Notes under the pieces: model-generated | The model's input: only the letters and a program-made list of their open reading frames with translations | Databases searched by the model: none | Told to the model about the DNA's origin: nothing | Made by a program: the position numbers and the translations under genes | Part shown: in pieces, positions 8,622 through 16,026 of the stretch | Numbering within the stretch: the stretch's first letter is position 1 | Layout: each line of letters begins with the position of its first letter | Assembly: GCA_937864265.1 (NCBI GenBank) | Contig: CALMIR010000188.1 | Location: forward strand, 1 to 43,529 | Reading direction: 5' to 3' | Length of the DNA stretch: 43,529 nucleotides | DNA from: an uncultured Saprospirales bacterium | GTDB lineage: Bacteria > Bacteroidota > Bacteroidia > Chitinophagales > Saprospiraceae

Positions 8622-9680
8622 GTGAATGATTTCAAGCTACACGCAAATAGTGATATACCGATGAATCCAACTGATCCATATCAGCGCTACGAAGGGAAAG
8701 CATTGAAAGAGCCATCCCCGCTGATCAAATATGAGTCCAAAGATTACCAAGGGCAAGCACCCGAGCAGAAAACAACGCTGGAAGAGCGCATCGCCCCTTA
8801 TTATCCCAGCGATGCGCTGAAAAATGCGGTGGAATATGCCCGTATCTTGCGTCGCCCGCTATTGTTGCGCGGCGAGCCGGGCTGCGGTAAAACCCGCTTA
8901 GCACAGGCCGTAGCCTATGAGCTGTATGGAAAAGACTATCGCGAAAGGTATTTTGAGTGGCACATCAAATCTACGACCAAAGCCAGGGAAGGGCTTTACA
9001 CCTACGACCACCTGGCCCGTCTGCGCGATGTGGAATTGCTGCGCCGCCAGTCGGCCAAGGGCGATGCGCCTGTATTGAAAGAAAATGTGTTTCAATACCG
9101 CAATTTTGGCGCTTTGGGCAAAGCTTTTATCACATCAGAACCGAGCAAGCCCGCCGTTTTACTCATTGATGAAATTGACAAAGCGGATATAGATTTTCCC
9201 AACGATTTGCTCTTGGAACTGGATCAAAAACGCTTCTACATCGAAGAAACCAACGAAGAAATCATCGCCAAAGAACCTCCACTGATCTTCATCACCAGCA
9301 ACGACGAAAAAGAACTGCCCAATGCTTTTTTGCGCCGCTGTGTGTTCCACTACATTGATTTTCCCGATGACAAACAGCTACTCCGCATTGCCAAATCCAA
9401 TCTGGATATATGGGAGGAAAAATTTGAAAAAGCCTTGCCAGTTGACATGATGGAAGCAATTGTCACCCGCTTTTACCAACTGTATCAAAAAATGAAAGAA
9501 AACCCCAATACGGACAAGCGCCCCTCCACCAGCGAAATGATCGATTGGCTAAAGGTGGTGTATTTTCAATATTTTAAAGGTACGCTCGATGCCACAGCCT
9601 TGGGAGCTAAAGACCTGCCTTTCCCCGAAGTCGTCCTAAAAAGTGTGGATGATTATAAGGTGCAGATGAATAAGGAATGA
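8622..9680 (+). CDS. MoxR-family AAA+ ATPase
   Basis: This is a 352-residue MoxR-type AAA+ ATPase. Numbering from the GTG at 8622, Walker A is GEPGCGKT (84-91), Walker B is LLIDEID (D183/E184), sensor 1 is ITSND (about 225-229), and FLRRC supplies a candidate arginine finger. MoxR ATPases usually act as chaperones with a vWA-domain partner; the next gene is such a partner, although a 572-bp repeat-filled gap separates them. The start is uncertain: GTG 8622 lies 29 bp after the CHAT gene, while ATG 8661 (MNPTDPYQRY) gives 339 residues. Neither has a clear ribosome site. The ATPase motifs look intact, in contrast to the degenerate ATPase module of the gene before it, so this is likely the energy-using component of the locus. 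Confidence 0.9.
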   Translation: MNDFKLHANSDIPMNPTDPYQRYEGKALKEPSPLIKYESKDYQGQAPEQKTTLEERIAPYYPSDALKNAVEYARILRRPLLLRGEPGCGKTRLAQAVAYELYGKDYRERYFEWHIKSTTKAREGLYTYDHLARLRDVELLRRQSAKGDAPVLKENVFQYRNFGALGKAFITSEPSKPAVLLIDEIDKADIDFPNDLLLELDQKRFYIEETNEEIIAKEPPLIFITSNDEKELPNAFLRRCVFHYIDFPDDKQLLRIAKSNLDIWEEKFEKALPVDMMEAIVTRFYQLYQKMKENPNTDKRPSTSEMIDWLKVVYFQYFKGTLDATALGAKDLPFPEVVLKSVDDYKVQMNKE

Positions 9681-9706
9681 AATTGAGAATTTAATGGCTA
9701 GGCTTT

Positions 9707-9738
9707 TCCCGCCCGGGCTGCACCCGGTCGGGCAGGGA
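9707..9738. terminator. GC-rich hairpin after the MoxR gene
   Basis: TCCC-GCCCG pairs with CGGGC-a-GGGA across a 13-nt loop. No T-run follows, so it may be only a weak terminator. It resembles the palindrome repeated in the array downstream and may be a diverged member of that family. Confidence 0.4.
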
Positions 9739-9744
9739 GGAATT

Positions 9745-9811
9745 GAGGGCAGGGCTTTTGGCTGAACTTTTGAATATTTGAGGGCGGGGCTTTTGGCTGA
9801 GCTTTTGAGTA
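9745..9811. repeat. Two near-identical 32-bp direct repeats
   Basis: Copies at 9745-9776 and 9780-9811 both read GAGGGCRGGGCTTTTGGCTG and continue RCTTTTGARTA, differing only by A/G changes. The period is 35 bp. They sit between the hairpin and the 105-bp array. Confidence 0.85.
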
Positions 9812-9819
9812 CATGCTCA

Positions 9820-10220
9820 CACGTTACACACTCACACCCAACTTCTTCTTAGTACCTTACATTCTTAGTGGCCTTAGTGTTGCAGCCCACACTCACACTC
9901 ACACCCTCACCCAATTTCTTCTTACTGCCTTACTCTCTTCCCGCCCGGATGCCCGGTCGGACGGGAGTGGCCTTAGTGTTGCAGCCCACACTCACACTCA
10001 CACTCACACTCACACCCAACTTCTTCTTAGTACCTTACATTCTTCCCGCCCGGATGCCCGGTCGGACGGGAGTGGCCTTAGTGTTGCAGCCCACACTCAC
10101 ACTCACACTCACACTCACACCCAACTTCTTCTTAGTACCTTACATTCTTCCCGCCCGGATGCCCGGTCGGACGGGAGTGTTCTAAGTGTTGAACCACCCA
10201 CACCCACACCCACACCCTCA
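9820..10220. repeat. 105-bp tandem repeat array with hexamer microsatellite and 26-bp palindrome
   Basis: Units begin with GTGGCCTTAGTGTTGCAGCC at 9869, 9967 and 10072, with a degenerate fourth at 10177; periods are 98, 105 and 105 bp. Each unit has a (CACACT)n tract, a spacer containing AACTTCTTCTTAGTACCTTA, and a GC-rich imperfect palindrome with arms TCCCG-c-CCG / CGG-a-CGGGA at 9939-9966, 10044-10071 and 10149-10176. A partial leading copy (about 9828-9868) has the spacer but lacks the palindrome exactly: ATTCTT joins directly to AGTGG. The two 105-bp units are virtually identical, so the array looks recently expanded. Confidence 0.92.
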
Positions 10221-10252
10221 CCCAGATCACGCTCAACTCAATTTCAAAACAC

Positions 10253-11437
10253 ATGAAGCTCCTACTCTACGATTTATTTGAAAACCTCAAACGCGAAGCC
10301 GGCTTTTCGCTCGACTTCAGCCAGTACGAGGATTTCCTCAAGTGCCTACTTGTGAAACAAGATTGGAGTTGGGAAGATGCGGTATTGAAACAAGAACTCA
10401 AAGCATTATGCCAAACCCTATGGCTCAGCCGTCCCCACCAAAAAGAAATATTTGAAAGGCTATTTGAACAAGCATACGATCCGTTGCAAAACCCCGCTGC
10501 TTGGCTGGGTTGGGACCAAACCAAAGAACGTAAATCAGCCACAGAAAGCCCTGCAACCGTAGCCACCCCAGCAGCGCCTAAAAATAGTGATGCTCCAGTT
10601 ACCCGATCAGAAACGCCGACTTCGACACCCATGCCGCCAAAACCAGCAGATAAACCCAAAGAAGAAAAAGAACAAATAGGTGAACTACAAATCAACTTTG
10701 GCAGTGGCCAGGGCGAAGGCGGCATACCCAAGGAAAATGAACAACTAGAGCAGTTGAAGACCCTAGATACGCCTTTCCTTTTTTCTGACAACAAGCATTT
10801 GCCTTTCCAAACGCGCCGCGCCATGCAAGCGTGGAAGCGGCTCAAACAACAGAGCGAACGCAGACCTTCTTCGGAGATTGACGTAAGGGCGACCACTAAA
10901 AAATTGGCACGGGAGGGCTTCTTTTCGGAATTTGTTTTCCAAACGGAGAAAATCAGCAGCCAACATTTCATCCTCCTAATCGACCACGGTGCAGCCATGA
11001 CACCTTATGAGGCATTACAACAACAATTGGCGCTGACCTTACAAGAGAGCACTCGCCTGACTACCATCGAAAATTATTATTTTACCGTTTTCCCGCCTTT
11101 TCGGGAAAAAGAAGGCCTGCGCCATTTCAGGTTGTTTACACAGGAAAACCACACTACCGCTCAATCCTTGAACCGTTTGTTGCAAGTGTGGAGTCGCGAT
11201 GCCATCGTTCTAATTTATAGCGATGCTGGCGCGGCGAACAGGGAAGTCAGCCTGGAAAGACTGCAAATCAGCGAGGCGTTTATCCGCCAGGTCAAGCGCA
11301 AAATAGAACGGGTGCTCTGGTTCAATCCTGTACCTGAAAACAAATGGGCGGGTAGCACCGCTGCTTTTATTCAATCATTTGTACCCATGCTCGAAGTGAG
11401 CGAATGGGGCATCGAACAAGCTGTGGCAAGCCTATGA
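10253..11437 (+). CDS. vWA-domain protein with degenerate MIDAS, partner of the MoxR ATPase
   Basis: The 394-residue product has a helical N-terminus (1-90), a Pro/Ala/Thr-rich flexible linker (about 98-140), and a C-terminal von Willebrand A-like domain from about 238. The strand HFILLIDHGAAM holds the place of the metal-binding DxSxS motif but reads D244-H-G-A-A, so the two serines are lost and metal binding is doubtful. Later strands (DAIVLIYSDAG, RVLWFNPVPENKW) fit the fold of vWA proteins paired with MoxR. The last codons overlap the next gene in an ATGA junction, indicating translational coupling. Proteins of this kind usually present substrates to, or anchor, the MoxR ATPase. The family call rests on fold pattern and context. 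Confidence 0.75.
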   Translation: MKLLLYDLFENLKREAGFSLDFSQYEDFLKCLLVKQDWSWEDAVLKQELKALCQTLWLSRPHQKEIFERLFEQAYDPLQNPAAWLGWDQTKERKSATESPATVATPAAPKNSDAPVTRSETPTSTPMPPKPADKPKEEKEQIGELQINFGSGQGEGGIPKENEQLEQLKTLDTPFLFSDNKHLPFQTRRAMQAWKRLKQQSERRPSSEIDVRATTKKLAREGFFSEFVFQTEKISSQHFILLIDHGAAMTPYEALQQQLALTLQESTRLTTIENYYFTVFPPFREKEGLRHFRLFTQENHTTAQSLNRLLQVWSRDAIVLIYSDAGAANREVSLERLQISEAFIRQVKRKIERVLWFNPVPENKWAGSTAAFIQSFVPMLEVSEWGIEQAVASL

Positions 11438-13191
11438 TCGTATTGGAACAAATCAGTGATAAAAGCCGCTTAGAGCAATTTCAAGCGCAATTTCCGGAGT
11501 CCAACTACCTGTTGTTGGCTGCACATGCTGCCTTTCCGGTTGCCCTCACGGCTGATTTGTTGTACAAAATATGGCTCAACTTCAAGTCAGACGAAAACGG
11601 CCAGTTGATGGATATCCCCTTAGAAGCGGTGGGCTTTTTGCTCAATTCCAGCCTTTGCCGCAAGATCGGCGCCGACCTCTACGAAATACACGATAGCCTG
11701 CGCGACCCATTGCTCCAACATTTACAAAACCAATCCCGCTTTGGGATCAGGCGCATCGACCGTTTGGCTAAGTTCCTAAACGCCTACCTCGATTACAACA
11801 AAGATAAATTGCCTTCTACTGCTTTTGAAAAAGCCCAGCGTTTTACCGCCGATACCCGCCTCGATCCGGAAAAAGCGGCTCGCAGCATTTTGGAAGCCTA
11901 CAGCCGCCAGGTGGAGCAAAAGCTATCGGGCGCCGAAGTGGATATTTACCTCAGTTGGATCAAAGGCAGGCTGGCTGCGCCGAAAAATGGTGTAGGAGTT
12001 GACCCGATTCGCCTAGCGGAAACCCTGATAGAAGGTATTCGCCGTCTGGAACAGGGAGACGAAGCCCTGGCTCGCGAGAAACTGCTTCCTTTGCGAAATT
12101 TTGTGCAAACTGATACCAACCAGATCACAGAATCTGGCTTCCGCACTAAAGTACCCCAAAATGTACTCGATTTTTTCCAGGCAACGGAAACAGAGAGTAG
12201 GGACAACAAAGTAAAAGGCAAGGTATATGCCATATTGGTGGGGGTCAATACCATGCAGAATAAGACCTTTCCAGACTTAAAAGGCCCCAAAAATGACCTC
12301 GACCTATGGGAGGAATGGTTTTATTCCTGGACAGATAAAATGGGTGGAATTCAAATCATTCGCCTGGAAGACGAGCAAGCTACCAAGCAGAACATTTATC
12401 AACGAGTCATAGAATGCATCAACAATGCCCAGCCAGAAGACCAGGTATTGTTTTACTTCAGCGGGCATGGGGAAAATAAAGCGCAACATTATTTGGCTTG
12501 TTATGATTTGGAACAGAGTACCCAAAAAGGAGACAACTTGCCCCAATCAGGGGTCATCTCAGCGCAGGAATTTCGCTCTTGGATCAGTTCCTGCCAAGCA
12601 TACCTGACTTTGGTATTGGATACCCATAGCGGCAGCGACGAATGGATCGATACCGAAAACCCCAAACATTTGCTGCTTTGTTCAACTTCTCCCAAGCGGG
12701 AAGCCTATGAACTGCCCAGTGAAGAAATAACTCATGGCGCCTTCACTCGGGCTTTCTTCCAAGTTTTGTCAGAAGGAATGTACCAAACGCCTTTGCTTTT
12801 AATCCAACAAGTACACGAGCGCCTCAAAAACAATAACACCCAGCCGCAATACCCACTGGCCATCGGCCACGAGGAGGCTTTGCACAGGCCGTTTTTACAA
12901 AACGCAAATAGGAATGCTTACCTCGAAGCCCTATCGTCCGCTTTGGAAATTTGGCGCGCGGAGGAAGCCGGGAAATCAAACCTAAATGAGGCCATTCGGG
13001 ATTTCTTGACCAATTTGGGAGAACCATCAGAGGATCAGAGCGACGCAAATTGGCTCCAAATTTTAGAAGCAGCACTCAGGGTAAAAGGAAAGCAAAGTAT
13101 TGGGTTGTTTACAGGCAATTTTGATGGAGAAGAGGTGGAAGCGCTTAAAAAAGCCCTGGCAGAAAGGGGAAATTTACCTTTTAGTTGGTGA
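11434..13191 (+). CDS. Pseudo-caspase with helical N-terminal domain (catalytic Cys replaced by Thr)
   Basis: This 585-residue protein starts at the ATG that overlaps the vWA stop (ATGA). Residues 1-230 are mostly helical, probably a winged-helix-like adaptor (YLLLAAHAAFPVALTADLLYK) followed by helical hairpins. Residues about 265-510 are a caspase fold: VYAILVGVNTM, LFYFSGHG with the catalytic His kept (H345), and HLLLCSTS...GAFTRAFFQVL. At the catalytic Cys the motif reads LDTHSG: T397 replaces the Cys that the other caspase in this locus keeps in DCCHSG. The protein is therefore predicted to be an inactive caspase homologue, perhaps a scaffold or a decoy substrate. The residues after 510 (LRVKGKQSIGLFTGNFDGEE) are unassigned. 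A Thr-dependent hydrolase cannot be excluded but is unlikely for this fold. Confidence 0.83.
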   Translation: MIVLEQISDKSRLEQFQAQFPESNYLLLAAHAAFPVALTADLLYKIWLNFKSDENGQLMDIPLEAVGFLLNSSLCRKIGADLYEIHDSLRDPLLQHLQNQSRFGIRRIDRLAKFLNAYLDYNKDKLPSTAFEKAQRFTADTRLDPEKAARSILEAYSRQVEQKLSGAEVDIYLSWIKGRLAAPKNGVGVDPIRLAETLIEGIRRLEQGDEALAREKLLPLRNFVQTDTNQITESGFRTKVPQNVLDFFQATETESRDNKVKGKVYAILVGVNTMQNKTFPDLKGPKNDLDLWEEWFYSWTDKMGGIQIIRLEDEQATKQNIYQRVIECINNAQPEDQVLFYFSGHGENKAQHYLACYDLEQSTQKGDNLPQSGVISAQEFRSWISSCQAYLTLVLDTHSGSDEWIDTENPKHLLLCSTSPKREAYELPSEEITHGAFTRAFFQVLSEGMYQTPLLLIQQVHERLKNNNTQPQYPLAIGHEEALHRPFLQNANRNAYLEALSSALEIWRAEEAGKSNLNEAIRDFLTNLGEPSEDQSDANWLQILEAALRVKGKQSIGLFTGNFDGEEVEALKKALAERGNLPFSW

Positions 13192-13290
13192 GCTTTTCTG
13201 AAGTATGGATAGTTTTATACCAAGAAAAGGCCGATGCCCTTTGGAAAAAATACGCAAAAAAATAGCACTGGTTTGTAAAATGAAACTTCA

Positions 13291-14943
13291 ATGAAAAGCA
13301 AAGTACTAAAAGTTCACCCTTCGGATGATGTTATTGTTGCATTACGCGATTTTTCCGCAGGAGATGAAGTGCGTTTTAATGATCGCTTGTTTCAACTATT
13401 AGAACCCATTCCTGTTAAGCACAAATTTGCGGAGCGAGACTTTGCAGTAGGCGATATTATTACCATGTATGGCGTGACGGTGGGCAAAGCGCTGCGCCCC
13501 ATCCCAAAGGGCAGCCGCATCAGTACTGAAAATGTATCGCATGCTTCAGGCGAATACCAGATTGGGAAGCGCCAAACGGAATGGCAGATACCTGATGTGT
13601 CCAAGTGGGTTGATCGCAAATTTAATGGTTTTCACCGGGCAGATGGCAGGGTGGGCACGCGCAACTATTGGCTGGTAGTGCCTTTGGTATTTTGTGAAAA
13701 CAGGAACATCAAAGTGATACAAGAGGCCATGTTGGGGCAGTTGGGTTATGCCTCCGAAAGGGATTTCTCGGTTCATATCAATTGCTTAATTGAGCGATAT
13801 CAGAAAGGAGCTACCGCCGAAGAAATTTTGCAGACAGACATTCTTCAAACGGGATTAGATATTCAGCGAAACCGGCTTTTTCCCAATGTCGATGGCATCA
13901 AATTCCTGACCCATCATGGTGGCTGTGGCGGTATTCGGCAAGACACCGAAGCACTGTGTCGCTTATTGGCCGGCTATATCACCCATCCTAATGTAGCTGG
14001 AGCGACTGTGTTGAGTTTGGGTTGTCAGCACGCCCAATTTATGCTTTTAGAAGCGGCCATTCAAGACATAGATCCCAATTTCAACAAGCCGTTTTTTGTT
14101 TTGGAACAACAGAAAAGCAAATCGGAACGCGATTTTATCGCAGAGGCAGTTAAAAAAACATTTGTCGGACTCATAGAGGCCAACAAAATTGAGCGGCAGC
14201 CAGCACCTTTATCTCAACTGACACTTGGCTTGGAATGCGGTGGATCTGACGGATTTTCGGGTATTTCCGCCAATCCAGCTTTGGGCTACACCGCTGATTT
14301 ATTGGCAGCGCTAGAAGCAAAAGCCATACTTTCTGAATTTCCAGAATTGAACGGCGTGGAGCAGGAACTCATCAACCGCTGTACTACAGATGCCCATGCT
14401 GAAAAATTTGCCCACATCATGCGCACTTATGCCCAAAGGGCGGAAGAAGTCGGCTCCGGCTTTGATATGAACCCCTCTCCGGGCAACATTAGAGACGGAC
14501 TCATTACCGATGCCATGAAATCGGCTGGCGCAGCTAAAAAAGGGGGTACTTCTCCTATTACGGATGTGCTGGATTATACAGAACAGGCCACCCGCTCTGG
14601 ATTGAATTTGCTCTGCACGCCTGGCAACGACGTGGAAAGCACTACAGGGTTGGCTGGATCTGGCGCTAATTTGATCGTCTTTACCACGGGGTTAGGAACA
14701 CCTACCGGAAATCCCATCGTTCCAACGATTAAAATGTCCACCAATACGTCTTTGTACGAGCGCATGCCGGATATTATTGACATTAATGCCGGTACGATTA
14801 TTTCGGGTGAAGACACCATAGAAACGAAAGGAGAAGCATTGTTGGAACTGCTCATACAGGTAGCGAATGGCACTTATTTGACACATGCCGAACGTTTGGG
14901 GCAGGATGATTTTATTCCATGGAAACGGGGCGTATCGCTGTAA
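13291..14943 (+). CDS. uxaA: Altronate dehydratase / UxaA-family hydro-lyase
   Basis: This 550-residue enzyme belongs to the UxaA/GarD family, which dehydrates altronate (or galactarate) to the 2-keto-3-deoxy acid in hexuronate breakdown. It has the SAF domain at the N-terminus (about 1-95, VHPSDDVIVALRDFSAGDEV) joined to the catalytic part, with HHGGCGG, LGLECGGSDGFSG and FTTGLGTPTGNPIVPTIKMSTN. The Cys residues in the first two motifs suit the iron-dependent active site of the family. Length is slightly above the usual ~495 because both domains are full. It stands alone between the conflict locus and an esterase gene; no uxaC or uxaB is seen nearby, so altronate is the likely but unproven substrate. 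Confidence 0.88.
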   Translation: MKSKVLKVHPSDDVIVALRDFSAGDEVRFNDRLFQLLEPIPVKHKFAERDFAVGDIITMYGVTVGKALRPIPKGSRISTENVSHASGEYQIGKRQTEWQIPDVSKWVDRKFNGFHRADGRVGTRNYWLVVPLVFCENRNIKVIQEAMLGQLGYASERDFSVHINCLIERYQKGATAEEILQTDILQTGLDIQRNRLFPNVDGIKFLTHHGGCGGIRQDTEALCRLLAGYITHPNVAGATVLSLGCQHAQFMLLEAAIQDIDPNFNKPFFVLEQQKSKSERDFIAEAVKKTFVGLIEANKIERQPAPLSQLTLGLECGGSDGFSGISANPALGYTADLLAALEAKAILSEFPELNGVEQELINRCTTDAHAEKFAHIMRTYAQRAEEVGSGFDMNPSPGNIRDGLITDAMKSAGAAKKGGTSPITDVLDYTEQATRSGLNLLCTPGNDVESTTGLAGSGANLIVFTTGLGTPTGNPIVPTIKMSTNTSLYERMPDIIDINAGTIISGEDTIETKGEALLELLIQVANGTYLTHAERLGQDDFIPWKRGVSL

Positions 14944-15116
14944 TACTTAGACATCAAGACAGGCGATGCAAAAACTGAATAGAAATACTGCTGCTGGGAA
15001 GATGCATGGGAAACTGACTTGACTAAAATACCCGGGTTGAAGCAAAAATTGACCGATTTTCTAATCCAAATTCAACAGGTAGGCGTTCCAAAAGCGCTTG
15101 CCCATATATGGTGCAT

Positions 15117-16019
15117 ATGAAAAAGACAGTGACAATATGGCTGATTTTAGCATGGTATTTAACAGCAAGTGCTCAAGATGAAATGCCGCTTTACTCGGGT
15201 AAAATTCCCAACTCGCGTGATGTTGCACATCCTGAAAAAGTGGACAACTGGGGCCCAAGAGATCGCTTTATTAGGGATACTTCTATCCCTACGATTACGG
15301 CATATTTGCCCAAAAATCCCAACGGCAAAGCAATTGTTATTTGCCCTGGCGGCGGCTATAGCGGCGTTGCCATAGACAAAGAAGGATTACTGGTAGCTGA
15401 AATATTAGCTCAGGACAGTATAGCTGCTTTCGTCTTGAAATACCGCCGTCCTATGGATATAACTAACGTCGATAAATCATTAGCTCCATTGCAAGATGCC
15501 CAACAAGCCATCCGCTACGTGCGGAAAAATGCGTCAAAATATGGCATTGATCCACAAAAAATCGGCATCATGGGTTTTTCGGCTGGTGGCCATTTGGCGT
15601 CTTCTGCAGCGACCCATTTTTATAAAATAGCCGACTCCAACGAACTGGATACGACATCGGTGAGACCTGATTTTGTCGTGTTAATCTATCCTGTCATTAG
15701 TTTTACAGACGAATTGACCCATATGGGTTCGCGCAGCAATTTATTGGGCGAACAAGCCAATGAAGCGGAAGTTTTAAAATGGTCGAATGAAGAGCAAGTG
15801 CGGCCAGATGCTCCACCTGCTTTTTTGATCCACACCGCAGACGATGAAGTCGTTTCGGTCGGAAACAGCATTGCCTATTACCAGGCATGTCTTGAAAATG
15901 GGGTACCAGTTGAAATGCACCTATACCCCTATGGCGGCCATGGTTTTGGCATGTTCAATAAGACAACACAAGATGATTGGATGGGGCGTCTGAAAAATTG
16001 GTTAAAAGGGCTGAAATAA
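15117..16019 (+). CDS. Secreted alpha/beta-hydrolase, acetyl-xylan-esterase-like
   Basis: The 300-residue product has a signal peptide ending in TASAQ and an alpha/beta-hydrolase fold of the BD-FAE / acetyl-xylan esterase type. The oxyanion region is CPGGGYSG, the nucleophile elbow GFSAGG (S155), the acid probably D242 or D243 in HTADDEVV, and the His H275 in YGGHGFG. It probably removes acetyl or other ester groups from polysaccharides in the periplasm or outside. I chose ATG 15117 (MKKTVTIW) over ATG 15108 because it starts the signal peptide with two lysines. It may work with the UxaA enzyme upstream in plant polysaccharide use, but the 173-bp gap gives no sign of co-transcription. Confidence 0.85.
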   Translation: MKKTVTIWLILAWYLTASAQDEMPLYSGKIPNSRDVAHPEKVDNWGPRDRFIRDTSIPTITAYLPKNPNGKAIVICPGGGYSGVAIDKEGLLVAEILAQDSIAAFVLKYRRPMDITNVDKSLAPLQDAQQAIRYVRKNASKYGIDPQKIGIMGFSAGGHLASSAATHFYKIADSNELDTTSVRPDFVVLIYPVISFTDELTHMGSRSNLLGEQANEAEVLKWSNEEQVRPDAPPAFLIHTADDEVVSVGNSIAYYQACLENGVPVEMHLYPYGGHGFGMFNKTTQDDWMGRLKNWLKGLK

Positions 16020-16026
16020 GCAGCTT

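Larger units (their letters stand above)
9681..10252. other. 572-bp gap between the MoxR and vWA genes, filled with repeats
   Basis: No gene is supported here. Downstream of the MoxR stop come a GC-rich hairpin (9707-9738), two 32-bp direct repeats, then a 105-bp tandem array made of a CACACT-type hexamer microsatellite, a conserved CAACTTCTTCTTAGTACCTT segment and a 26-bp GC-rich palindrome. The array ends about 30 bp before the vWA start codon. Frames stay open through the repeats, but the encoded peptides are repeats of Thr-Leu or Thr-His and look spurious. Confidence 0.85.

Noticed and set aside
9820-10220. CRISPR array
   Set aside because: Units of ~105 bp are repeated in full, with no unique spacers and no cas genes in the window.
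9813-10256. 147-codon plus-strand frame across the tandem repeats (and a second frame at 9868-10185)
   Set aside because: Both frames stay open only because the repeat lacks stops; the peptides are Thr-His/Thr-Leu repeats with no homology pattern.
10267-10998. 243-codon minus-strand frame opposite the vWA gene
   Set aside because: Low-complexity Ser/Cys-rich shadow of the vWA coding strand.
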